Both the position numbers and the translations under genes were made by a program. Under the pieces are notes generated by a model, which saw nothing but the letters and a program-made list of their open reading frames with translations, was not told the origin of the DNA and did not search any database. From positions 14,532,091 through 14,596,090 of the forward strand of contig LS997564.1 of assembly GCA_000469685.2 (NCBI GenBank): DNA of 64,000 nucleotides, read 5' to 3'. Source of the stretch: Haemonchus contortus. Taxonomy: Eukaryota; Nematoda; Chromadorea; Rhabditida; Trichostrongylidae. Below are positions 21,866-32,856 of the stretch, piece after piece (within the stretch, counting starts at the first letter, position 1; each line of letters begins with the position of its first letter).

Positions 21866-22801
21866 ATGCATTCATTCAAACGGTAGGAGCCGAAAGTTGA
21901 CGAAAAAATGTTACACACCACTTGAGTAAGGGAACACAGTCTAGTTCAAAATGAGATGAGTGTCCGAACAGCTTCTCTTGCCACTAATTGGCAGCATTTT
22001 AACGAGCAACTTCTTCGAAATGAAGTTACCTCCGAGAAAGGAGGTCGTTATACGATAATATGACTTTTTGTGAATGTTATAAATTGGAAAATTCCGAAGA
22101 ATCAAAAAAAAAAAAAAAAGAAATGTACAAAAGAGAGAGAGAGAGAGAACACTTCGACTACAAAGTTTTACGAGTACTGATTGAGTAAATATAAAAACAA
22201 ATTGAGAACAACATGCTGTACAGAGCTCATTCAAAGTGTCGAATTGGCATTTGTTATTCAGTGGTCATCATTTCCACTGAATCGTCTTTTTTGTTCTAGT
22301 TTTAATAACATTCCGTTTGGGCTTGCTAGCTCATGCTGCAATGGAGTTTTTTATTTTATTTTTTGAAGTTTTTTTTGCCTTGCTTTTCTTTTGATTTTCA
22401 AAGTGGCGCACGTTGTATGCACAAGTAAGAAAGCAAATAATAAATAAAAAAGTAACTAATTGAATTTTGCATCAGACATATGAAGCGGTGAATAACGTTT
22501 GTCGAAATGGTATCTCGCCTATTTGGCAAGTATTGTCTTTTTGAACTATCGAAACTTAAACTTGAACTTTATCAGAATTGAAATTTTGGTAAGCTTTTTG
22601 GGGAGAAGGCGCAATTTATTGCAGCAGATGACGAAATTCTTTCTTGTCTGCTACCTCCGCTTGGTACGAAAGACAATGAAACGAAAATTTCGTTTCCACC
22701 TTACTAAATGGCGACCCAGGAAAAGCTTACTTCATTGTTGGGCTAGAAAAAAAAGATCGCCATTCCGCGAGATATTTATGGCTCAAGAAACATCGGGAAG
22801 C
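21866..22801. other. Non-coding stretch with simple repeats
   Basis: Contains a poly-A run near 22106-22120, a short (GA)n at about 22133-22148 and poly-T patches. The 108-codon plus-strand frame at 22499-22825 runs into the MITE and has no recognisable domain. Confidence 0.5.
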
Positions 22802-23179
22802 GGGGTCCGGGAACTTCTCCCCTAACACGGCGTCGCACATACCGCACCCGCCGCCTATCGCAGGATTGCGATGGAAGATTGGAGCGCGCAATTTGTGAGG
22901 TGGGGAGTACTTTAAACATTTGAATTGGCCGGCCGCTCCCTTCAGTTCCAATGCGATTCTGATCGTCGTTTATATAGGAGGAGTTATTTTAATTAATCAA
23001 GTCTAATAAACATGAAAACTAAAAAGAAACAGAAGAAAAAACGATAAAATCCAATGAAAAAGCAAGCCAGTCAAGGAAAAATTTCGCGTCCTATCGATTG
23101 GCGGGGTACGGTAATTGCAGTGAAATTTGCCGCATGCCGCAAGGGAGAATGCCGCGATAGGGGAGAAGTTCCGTTACCC
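22802..23179 (-). mobile_element. MITE copy 2 (378 bp) with a 9-bp TSD
   Basis: Reverse-complement homologue of 1850-2229 along its whole length. It starts GGGGTCCGGGAACTTCTCCC and ends in the inverse of GGGTAACGGAACTTCTCCCC. Flanks are TCGGGAAGC (22793-22801) and TCGGGAACC (23180-23188), a 9-bp duplication with one mismatch. Two independent insertions with the same ends and the same duplication length establish the boundaries. It is non-coding, so any transposase would act in trans. Confidence 0.88.
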
Positions 23180-23673
23180 TCGGGAACCGCCTACTAGAAG
23201 AACAACCTCATGACGTACATACTGCTTTCAGAGATATGTACCATCTGGCATGAGTTGGGCCACTCACAAATATTTGAAGAAAATAGAACTATTCCCAACT
23301 TTTGAGAGCGCATCTTCAAGAAACAATGTTAATGAAACAACCCAATCTCTACAGCAAACGCTTGTCGACGGAACAACGAAACTTCGGAGACATACACGGG
23401 ATGACAGCTTGGACACGCTCTTTACTCGTGTTTCACTCTACAAATCATCATTCATTCATTGAACCAAGCATCACACCCTTGACATTGTAACTTCCATCTA
23501 CGCTCTCCTCGGATTTATAATTCCAATCACTGTTGATGCTAAATGTGAGCTTAATAAGCACCGCTTCACAACGCAGTCAAAATACTGGGACTCAAGCTCA
23601 GAGCGCTCGCTCTGGAGCGACATTTGTGAGACATCTTGACAAGCAATTAAATGTTACCATTAGTCAGTACCGT

Positions 23674-23880
23674 AAGCTTCTTAGTCGGCCACTTGCCAGC
23701 CGACGCGAAGGTGTCGGCGGTGACAACTGAACCGCTCGCAACGTACATTTCAGACTTATCGCCTCGGTCACACCTAGGCAAAGAAGTAAATATGAAAAAG
23801 GGATCGGAAAACCGAGTTTCATTCAGATCAGCAATTCAAAAACGGGCACTAGGGTACAACGAGTTGGCTATGTCAAAGGA
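23674..23880 (+). repeat. Unknown ~205-bp repeat, copy 1 (inside the BEL remnant)
   Basis: Runs from AAGCTTCTTAGTCGGCCACT through CCAGCCGACGCGAAGGTGTC, CGTACATTTCAGACTTATCG and TTCATTCAGATCAGCAATTC. About 88 percent identical by eye to 25332-25536. No TIRs are evident. Confidence 0.8.
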
Positions 23881-23900
23881 TGAAGTCTTGGAACATTAAA

Positions 23901-24173
23901 CAATCCCGTCTAAAGGATGCGCTCACGCATTCGACTTCTATTCATAATCGTAGTGGCGTATTGAATGCCACTATGTGGCCTATACCATGACTAACGGTGG
24001 CCAGCCGATGAACAAGTCAGTGTTTTTAACCTCCCAGACAAGTCTGCTTACCAATTAACCGAACCCGTAGGGACGAAAGGCTTGGTTGGCTTAGGCGGAT
24101 ATCGATCCCAGATTCGAAACCGTGACCATGCGTGTGTGAAGTGTGCCACTTGCCACCACTACAACACCTCAGC
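23901..24173 (-). mobile_element. tRNA-derived SINE, near full-length, inserted in the BEL remnant
   Basis: The plus strand begins AATCCCGTCTAAAGGATGCG (inverse SINE 3' end) and ends in the inverse head. The inverse B box, GATTCGAAACC, is at about 24112. It separates BEL pol segments and so is younger than the BEL insertion. Confidence 0.8.
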
Positions 24174-24251
24174 CATGTCAGTACCGTATACATTACATAA
24201 CGTTACCCATCGATACCCACCTACGAATGTCAATCCAGCTGACATTTGTAG

Positions 24252-24271
24252 CGGGGGGGGGAGGGGTTGGG
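24252..24271 (+). other. G-rich tract
   Basis: G(9)AG(4)TTGGGG, a possible G-quadruplex next to the palindromic element. Confidence 0.45.
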
Positions 24272-24304
24272 GCACTATTCAAAGTTTCCGCCCTAGAGCC
24301 CTAT

Positions 24305-24522
24305 GGCTGCTTTCATAGTCCGCCGGCGTGCCGGCGGAGGCAGTGCTAGGGTAGGGGGGAGGAGGGAGGCGCAGACAGATAGGCAAACAGTCCACGCCCC
24401 TTCGAGGGGCTGAAAACAAACAACCTTCGAAGGGGCGTGGACTGTTTGCCTTACACTGTCTGCCTCCCTCCTCCCCCCTAGCACTGCCTCCGCCGGCACG
24501 CCGGCGGACTATGAAAGCAGCC
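24305..24522. mobile_element. 218-bp near-perfect palindromic (foldback) element
   Basis: The left arm (24305 to about 24408) and the right arm (about 24420-24522) are reverse complements with only a few differences. They share GGCTGCTTTCATAGTCCGCC, GTGCCGGCGGAGGCAGTGCT and GGCAAACAGTCCACGCCCCT. A short loop of about 20 bases (GAAAACAAACAACC core) joins them. It is flanked by TAT at 24302-24304 and 24523-24525, a possible 3-bp duplication. The ends match those of the 131-bp element at 10433. RNA from it would be an almost perfect ~100-bp hairpin. Confidence 0.85.
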
Positions 24523-25331
24523 TATGATGGAATAGACATCCACTTCTACAATATGAGGACGAAAAGTGGCAAAAAGATATCAACGAGGTATCAGCAATAG
24601 GAAAAATAGCACCTAACACCATAAACCGCGAAGAGACACCCACTGTTGGAAACACGATATCGTGCCGCACAAGGACTTCGTTACCACATGTTACGAAAAT
24701 GATCCCGATATTCCTCACTAACATTCGAATAACAATCGGAAAGGAAAAGGGAATAACTACACAGCAGCGGAGTCATGGGCTAGTAGCGATTTCGTCGTTC
24801 TCGAGGGAGAACTTACAACTACTCGTTCCCCTTCGACACAAACAACCCTATCATCCCGCCTTGATGTACCTGGATCACATAAACTTTACGTCCTCCAGCA
24901 CTCGACGAAACACATCTCAAACGGGACCCTAGGGGTGCTCACATTACTACGGCAACTGGTCCGGATACCGCAAGGTTGAATTGATGGTCGAAGAGTAATG
25001 AGGTATTTCAAAATAATTCGAAAAAGGAAAGGGAAATCCTTCTCACTACCACTGCTCCTGTCATCCAGCAGAGGAGTTCAACGACCATCTTATCCATTTA
25101 TTCTTAATTAGCTTTATGGATTATCCAAGACTGTTTACATCGAAACTTCCAGACGAAACAACCAAAATTTGAATGTCCTTGTTTAACTGCCTCAATACAA
25201 GGGGCATATGCGCGGATACAGCGGACTTTCAATGACCTATGCTTCCTCCATATCCTACGTCGTTTCACCGGCAGGGATGGGACTCGTTAGCATTTGCTTC
25301 TGAGTATGTACTGACATTCATGAGGGTTTTG

Positions 25332-25536
25332 AAGCTTCTTACTCGGCAACTTGCCAGCCGACGCGAAGGTGTCGGTGACAACTGTACCGCTCGCAACGTA
25401 CGTTTCAGACTTATCGCCTCGGTCGCACCTAGGCAAAGATAAATATGAAAGAGGGATCGGAAATTCGAGTTTCATTCAGATCAGCAATTCAAAAACGGAC
25501 ATTGGGGTGCGGCGAATTGGCTACGTTTGTGAAGGA
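25332..25536 (+). repeat. Unknown ~205-bp repeat, copy 2
   Basis: Starts AAGCTTCTTACTCGGCAACT and follows copy 1 (23674-23880) to about GGCGAATTGGCTACG. It lies between the integrase core and the C-terminal part of the BEL remnant, so either both copies inserted into BEL or a segment was duplicated. Confidence 0.8.
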
Positions 25537-26060
25537 ACGCGAAGCACTGGTAATGGCAAATCGACCCCCTAGTTTGGAGCGATTTCAATTCTGGCTGTCC
25601 CCTCCGATCTACTGACTTCAATACTTGGTTTATTGCGTCTCATAGCCGAAGATGACGGAAATGACGGAGGGACACCTAAGAAAGCGCCGGAAGAGCCTTT
25701 TTCACAAACAATTGAACAAGCAGTGACGTCGCTAAACCGTTTTTGGCATGGGGAGAATGGAAAATACTTGGCATACCTATGCAAAAGCTTCCCACACCAA
25801 GGGCGGCTGTCTTCGCTACTCCTCAAGAACATTACTACGTGAGCAGAGTACCTGTCCATGACCCTGAGGGCCAGATGCAAAGAAGTAATTATGAATAATG
25901 AGCTATTCCAGTACTTCAGCCACCGCCAAACTCAACAGAGGTCACACAATCAGCCGACCCCATTCTTACCAGACCCATGGAAGTTGGGAATCACACAGGC
26001 AACAAAATCGAGCCTCTTCAGTCTGAAGAACAAATCAATAGACAAACCCAACAGTAGCAA

Positions 26061-26905
26061 GGGATGACACGCAGTCTGACTTGACAGCTCACTTCCTTCA
26101 TTGACATTCTGCTTATACATATGTTTTACGGCCTCAACGAGCCCCGACTCATACGTCGTTCCTGACACGAAATGCATGGATATATGGTCATCAGTGTTCA
26201 TGAATCACGCTGGTCAGTGCTCTTCTAATGCCAGCCATGTCACCACATCCACTGAGCAAGAGTACAATGAGTTTGTACTCCATTTTATGTCCATTTGACC
26301 ATATCCACATACCACAACTCCAACTCAACTCGCGCCATTGTGATGATAGAAAATCAGAATTCTGTAGAACGACCACGACGATCTCAACGTGCTCTGTTCG
26401 GCCAGTTACTATTACAGGTGCGGCTTCTTTAAAAATTCTACAATTAACCAACAAGACGACATCGTTCCGCAACCAGCCGGCCACTGGAAACGATACCATT
26501 GGAAATTCAGTGAGCTCACCCTAACAACAACTACAGCACCTAACCTCCCTGTCTTGTAATTTACTCACTAATGGCGTAACCGTCACGAAAGCTGAATCGT
26601 CTCCTGCAGGAAATTCTCGATTCGGTTAGAAGAATTCAATGCACCTTTAAGAAAATAGCAGAGAAACTTTCAATAATAGTAAGCCTATTCTCTCCCCACG
26701 TAAATGCAGTCTACTTGTCTATGAAGCGACATTCATTAGTCCCGAAGGAAACCTAAGCAGGTATTCAGATAATGTGTTCCAGGTAGAGCCTTGTCATATC
26801 AAACCAGCATTCATATCTAAAACTACAAGTCGACCTAGAGCGTCCTTCCAAGAATCCGTCTTCTTATCCGTCATCGATAACATATAATACATATGTCGTT
26901 TCAAA
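26061..26905. other. Possible env-like remnant downstream of BEL pol
   Basis: Downstream of the BEL integrase, Cys- and Thr/Ser-rich frames are open in pieces on the plus strand. Some nematode BEL/Pao elements carry a third open frame related to phlebovirus-type glycoproteins in this position. The resemblance here is weak and broken by stops and frame changes. Position in the element is the main argument, and no function remains. Confidence 0.22.
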
Positions 26906-28040
26906 ATCACCTGTATCACCTGTCGTCCCGTTGATCATCGACTGCCTCGAGCAGGCGCACCACCTCTTCTTCGTCCTTGTCCTTAGCCAGGGTGGTCCAG
27001 TGAATCGTCCTAGCTTCAGGGACAAGAGGCCCAGCATTCCTCTCGTTCAGAGCTTTCGCGAAGAAGTCTGACCATCTGGTTGGCAGCCGTTTTGGTGTTC
27101 GTTTGACGTCCCGAGGGATCCAGCCAGTAACCGCTCTGATCCAACGTTCATCACTATATCGCATAACGTGTCCGGCCCACCTGATCTTCGATTCATTGGC
27201 GTAATCAACGGCATGCCTGATCTTCGTTCGGTGATGGAGCTCGGAACTCCGGAAGCCTTCCTGCACTTGCGTGTACAGGGAAATTCCAAGCATCGTCCTT
27301 TCCTAAGGGTGCGAGTAACGCTGACAGCATGTTCATCCTGCTATCGTAGAGTCCAAATCTACGAGGCGTACGTCAAAGTAGGAAGGACAGCAGTGTCGAA
27401 AAAGTGAGCGCGGTGTTCTCTACCTCCTTCACTACCCCCTTGATATTCTTGAATGTTCCCCATGCGTCGCGTCTCGCGCGTTCTGCTGAGCTCCGTAGCT
27501 GGATCACTCATCATGTTGACTTCCCGACCTAGATACACGAGGCTAGAACATTCAGAGATATTCGTTCCGTTCAGCGTGAAAGGAGCATCGACAACCATTC
27601 CGTTTCTCATGAACATCGTCTTCGTCAGGTTCACTTGTAAGCAGATCTTTCCACAAGCACTGTCAGACTCGGCCAGCATTCGGTGGATGTTCGGTGTTAT
27701 GAGCACTATATCATCTGCAAAGCGGAAATGATGTAAGTAGCGACCGTCGACCTTCACTCCCATCACTTCCCTTTCCATATAACGCACGACGTTCTCGAGA
27801 GCGGCACTAAAAAGTTTGGGCGAAATAGTATCACCCTGTCAAATCCCCCTCTTCACGTTGATGATGACTTCTTCATAGAATGGAGAGATCCTGATCGTGA
27901 AGTTGTCTTAGAACCCACGAGGCATCCTTACATAATGAATAGGAACACCCTGGTGGTCCAAGGTATCAATTACCGTTTCTGTATCGACGGTATCAAAGGC
28001 TTTCTTCAAATCGACGAACGTAACACGTAACGGCATCTCA
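26906..28040 (-). pseudogene. 5'-truncated RTE-type non-LTR retrotransposon
   Basis: Minus-strand reading gives reverse transcriptase blocks in order: VTFVDLKKAFDTVDTE at about 28020, QGDTISPKLFSAALE at about 27830, RFADDIVLITPN with the catalytic ADD at about 27720, YLGREVN at about 27540, and the C-terminal [14 protein letters not shown] and [11 protein letters not shown] at 27170-27080. In-frame stops near 27912 and 27840 and a frameshift near 27300-27360 inactivate it. The endonuclease half is missing. The 3' terminus has the repeat ATCACCTGTATCACCTG on the plus strand (26906-26922). The family is RTE-like, judged by motif style. Confidence 0.85.
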
Positions 28041-31000
28041 TAATCTTGCGAAATTTCAATGAGAAAACGATATATAAATAGGCACACAAAGTCAGAGCAT
28101 TATACATACCTGATGAGGAAAATAGGTGCAAAATAGGTGATCCTCTTTGAACGCGATATTGTCGAATTTGCGAGAGGTTCCGACAAAACAAGGATTAGAT
28201 AGGCACAAAATCAGCTTTCACGAATGGCGAAAATTCGCTAACGATTTGTGGCGCTTTTCCGTTGGACAGGATCGCTTCCATGGTTTCTCAGAAAAGACGA
28301 GAGAATGATAGCTCGCAGATACAAAGCCATTATTAATGAAAACATCCCATTTCAAACGGAGCGGGTTAGTTTTGCAGTAAAACAATGATCGAAAATCACG
28401 TCTTATACTGTGAAAACCGCGTTACAGTAGAGAAATTGTTAGACTTCCACGATGATCTAGAACAATAAAGAGAAACGGCTTCTGAAATTTAAAACCTGAC
28501 GAATAAGAGGCCCCTAGTATGCCACATGGAACGATGTTGGGTTGAAAGACGGTCTAGATGAGGCGCGAGAAGGCTTCGAGAACAGGTAGCGCCGGCAAAC
28601 ACTCCCAGAAATGGACGTTTTAACGGCCTTGTAGTGGTGCATTGGACTTGCATCTTACTGTTGCTAAAATACTCAGATTTTTTTTTGAACTCACAATTAG
28701 TCAACTTTTCGACTACTACTCTTTTGATCACTAGGTCATCAATGATGATGAATGTGGTTGGATGTAGCTACAATGACATAACTTATGTAGACATCCCACA
28801 ATACTTTGATCGGAGCAGTTGGATGTTTCACAAGGCAATAATACAAACTCATAGGAAAGGTGCTAGAGGATTGAGTGGGCGAGAAGGACAGGTGAAACCG
28901 GTATTACTAACCAACTAATTCGAATTGAGCCACAATTTCGACTTTTTTCATGGAAAAGGCAGTTGGAACCATCCATTGCCTAGGTTCTGAAGTGTGAAAC
29001 TCTTGCTCATGATCAAGTTCGCGCGTCCACTCACCCAGTAAGATCCGCATCTGCTAGCCCAAAGGAATGTGGAGTTTAATATGTATATGCCCAAAATCAA
29101 GACCCACAGATGCTGAGAATCATGCTCACGTTGACGTGAAAGAGAAAGAAAATATTGTTCCTAGAAGCAATTCTCGGTGTCTTTTCGACATTCAAAGTGG
29201 AAATGTTGAACTGAGGTGGGATACTGTCGCATGCAACTCGGTGAAGCCAAGATATAGAAAATGAGCAGTCCCTTGGAGAATTCAAAGACTACCTATAGTC
29301 AGTAAGGCCAATAAGACCAAGTGGTCTGTGGCACGAGAGGACGTCATCGGATATGTAGGAGGTCAGACAGGAACACACATTGCCTTCCAGGTCATCATGA
29401 ACTAGAGCTAATAGGAATTGGGAAAAAAAAACTTTTGCTAGAAAACATCGCGCAGCGGTCTGGGGATCCTACCTACCTCATGCTAACAAGGCTTTCACCA
29501 CTTCCATGGTTGGTTGTTCCCTACTGAGAAATTAGAAAACTTCTATGTTGTCTGGCATTGAGTAGGGTAGAGATACTCCTAAATAGCTCCCGATTCTGAT
29601 AAGAATCTACGTTTCTTATACATAAGAGAAAGAGTGATGAGTGGCCAAATTTGAAAGCTGGACAAATACGGAGCAGAGAGGATGTACTATGACAGTGCAA
29701 AAGGGAGGAGCATCGTCTGGAAGAGCCATTATTTGTGATGCTATCCTTCATCATAGAAAAAGCGCAGAGCAAGGAATAACTCACCTATGTCAGGAATCCG
29801 AAGACTGATCAAAACATTCTTTCAAGGGATAGGTCTTTCGTAACTGACTGAATCACTTCAGGCCAAATTCCATGGTCCTATATTGAAAATGAGTTCTTAT
29901 CTTGAAAGAAGACCTCATCAGATCAGTGATTCAGAAATTGTTTTGAAGGCCTTAGAACGATGTAAGCACCATAAATAGTCATTCAAATCATGCCCAGTAG
30001 AAGATGGCATGTGTAGAAGAAAAGAGGAGATCTGGCATTGTCATTGGGCACATCGCTCGAGAAGATTTTGTATGAAAAACCAAAGTAGACACTTAATGGT
30101 CCCTTGGAGATGCACTGCCTCGAAATCGACAAATCGGTAAATCGAAATCGGTCTTCGCATACGTAAAAGGTCCAAACATCGCAATGTATACTGTGTTGCC
30201 AGGTTCCATTCGTCTTCTATTATAAGACAGTGGATAAAAAGCTCTACACCTATTTACCGCTTCAATCAGTGCAGGTGCACTGCGATATGGGGTTATTTTA
30301 ACCACCAAGAAAGAAAACACACAACACAAACAATCAAATCAATCAAAAAATAAAAAAAAAACAAAACTTAACTCCAGTGCCTCGACATTTCATTTATCAA
30401 TGATGTCAGAGACTATTCAATTAACCTGATCTTGAAGACAACCAGGCAGCTAGCTCTGTGTATTTCACAAAGTTGTTATGCATTTCACGTTATCGTTCAA
30501 GGCCTAGAGTCGACGATTGTCAAAAAAGTAGTCTGCAAAAGGCCCTCATTTTGAGCATATTCACACCAGTAGCGACGATGCTACTGATTACAAAACGAAT
30601 AAAAGAGAAAGATGTGAACGAGAATCTCATATCTGTTCCTATACCACCTGTTTTGAACTACTAGACCGCAAAAATCGAAGAAGAGGCTCTGAAGAACCTA
30701 TGAAAACTCGTCCACTTTCCGATTTCTGATTGTCAGAGAAGGCTGGACTTTTACAATTTTCAACTACTTTTTCCATTTAGAACCTCCTCCATTATAGTTT
30801 TTACTTTTTAAACCGAACCCAACTGCAAATAATGGTAGTCATTACAGAGACAATCCAACCAAGCAAAAAGTGCAGTTTGAAGAGGGACAAAATGTAGTAT
30901 TTCCCAAGCTGAATAAAAATCAGGTGAGTTTTTGATTGATAGGAAGAGTGAGTACCTGTTGAAATGCATTGTTGTTGATACGTCTTGAGAAACGCCCTTC

Positions 31001-31572
31001 GAAGTTATGAATTGAGGAAGAGATCTGAAAGTGGAGCACAATAAAAACAGTATGTAGAGGAAATGATTGTGCTAGACCTTTTCAGATAGTTCAGGCATCT
31101 TTTTGACGTTAGCTGTTCAGTGAGCGCAAAACATAGTCGAAATAAACCGAGACAAATATCGATCTCGGTACAAAAATCAGAGAGAAGTTGTCGAATTAGC
31201 GAAATTACGGAGAAGAAAGGTTTCTTCCACGCTTTTTCAGAGATAGGAGGAAGGTTCAACGTGAAATATACTTAATCGACATATCAAAGTGTTATATGGA
31301 CCAAAAGTTCTGATTGTGCACACAACTCGTAAGATCTAATTCTGTCTAGGGCCTACCCACTCTACCCTATTCTTAGGTTTGATCGTCTAATAAAAGCCTT
31401 CAGCGAATCGAAGTTCTAAGTAGGCAACTGGCTCCAATCACAGTTCATTGTACAGACCAAAAACTCATCACATCGTTTTCAAACCCGAAACCGAGCCAAT
31501 TGCGAGGCGTACACTGATAAGTGTCATTGGTTTGGAACAGAATGTTTTTTCCGGTGATTAAACTTGACGCCA
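28041..31572. other. Non-coding stretch
   Basis: Open frames up to about 94 codons on both strands without splice support or known motifs. Probably intergenic or old unrecognisable repeats. Confidence 0.45.
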
Positions 31573-31914
31573 GGGGGAGATGCTGTAGTGGAAAGTGGCG
31601 CACCATCACGAACGTAAGGCGACTGGTTCGATTCCTGGATTGATATCAGCTTAGACCAACCAGCCGTTCATCGACTTCCAACAAGATGGGCATCTGGTTG
31701 GTTTGAGCGGACATCGACCCGAGATTCGAACTGGTAATTGGTACGAGGTCGATTAATTGGTGCATACTAGACCCGTCTGGGAGGAAGAAAGCACTGAGTT
31801 GACATCGGCTTGTTACCACAAGCCATTTTATGGGCAACATATGCATCCAAACGGCCACTACGATTCTGAATGGAAGTCGAGCGTATCCCTTAGACGGGGT
31901 TACTTACCGCCCAA
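31573..31914 (+). mobile_element. tRNA-derived SINE with an internal inverted duplication
   Basis: The head GGGGGAGATGCTGTAGTGG and B box GGTTCGATTCC (31624) are followed by the usual body (CCGTCTGGGAGGAAG, TCTGAATGGAAGTCGAGCG, TTAGACGGGGTTACTTA). Between them, 31642-31722 contains a plus-oriented piece (ATCAGCTTAGACCAACCAGC) followed by its near-inverse (GGTTGGTTTGAGCGGACATC and GAGATTCGAACTGG). The copy therefore carries an extra inverted head segment and is about 70 bp longer than others. Confidence 0.75.
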
Positions 31915-32817
31915 AGAAATTATCCTTCTATCCACGCTGACCCTAAAATCGAGACATTGGAAAATTGAGATGTATAAACATATTATGGGCGAAGAATACT
32001 TTGGGATGGCGCCACGCATTTGAGAGTTTTTTGAAGATAGAAGAAGCTGATGTTTACCTTGTTCTGCATGCACAAAACCTCAAAAAAAGCTTAACAGCCA
32101 AAAAAAGATGTCGTTGTTCTGAATTATAAGAAAGGCATGCCAGTCTACTCAAACACATCAGAATCCTTAAGTGGTCTACTGTAGCTCTGTGGGTCTTCCG
32201 ATATCCTTCCAAGCATTTATAATGCATGCTTATGGTGTGCACATCATTTCCAAGCCGAGAAACTCATGAATCTATCACGATACTCACAAACACCAAATAA
32301 CATCACTCATATAAAGGAAAAACATGGCAATACTCCTTCAATGACCATTTCATTACATTCCCTGCATGAAACTTCACGATCATGGGTAGGTCGAAATGTG
32401 TTTACTAGTTCTACCAGGCGAAGTTATTAGTTGGAACCCTTATTGGTGTTTAGCTGCATATTTTGGCTTCCCCCTTCTTCAGAAGTCGAACATCTGATCA
32501 ATGGTGGGGAACCCTCACTGTCAGACCACATACTATGTATGTGTCGTATAACCGCATAATCGTCCTGCACGACGAGTTCATGGGTGCCTTTCAAACGGGA
32601 ACCATCATCAGAACACCTCTGAACCTTATTCTCTTTCGAAGTAACACAAGCAGAATATGTTTGAGAGCTGGAGTAACCAACAAAATCGAGATGAAAGGAT
32701 CAAGCCATGTCTTCGAGAATTTTCCTGAATCGCCGTAGGAGCCTAGGTTACCGCGACCTTTACACTGAGCAGCTTTTTCTTTTTTTCCACTTCGCCGGTA
32801 TCGTCCACATAAAGACA

Positions 32818-32856
32818 GGTGGAGGAGGGGAAGGGGGAGGGAGGAGGAGGCTGGGA
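32818..32856 (+). other. G-rich tract with G-quadruplex potential
   Basis: GGTGGAGGAGGGGAAGGGGG followed by further GGG blocks. Several G-runs with short spacers on the plus strand. Confidence 0.5.

Larger units (their letters stand above)
23300..26060 (+). pseudogene. BEL/Pao LTR-retrotransposon polyprotein remnant
   Basis: Order and motifs fit a BEL/Pao pol read across several frames. At about 23390-23640 the end of the reverse transcriptase shows TLFTRV then LLGFIIPITVDAKCELNK. At about 24890-25110 an integrase zinc-binding region shows RKRKGKSFSLPLL. At 25110-25330 a degraded integrase core shows LDYPRLFTSKLPDETTK-like text in a shifted frame. At 25620-25860 the C-terminal region shows LNRFWHGENGKYLAYL and VPVHDPEGQ. 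Many stops and frameshifts make it non-functional. It is interrupted by a SINE, a palindromic element and two copies of an unknown repeat. No LTRs were identified, and gag was not found. Confidence 0.78.
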
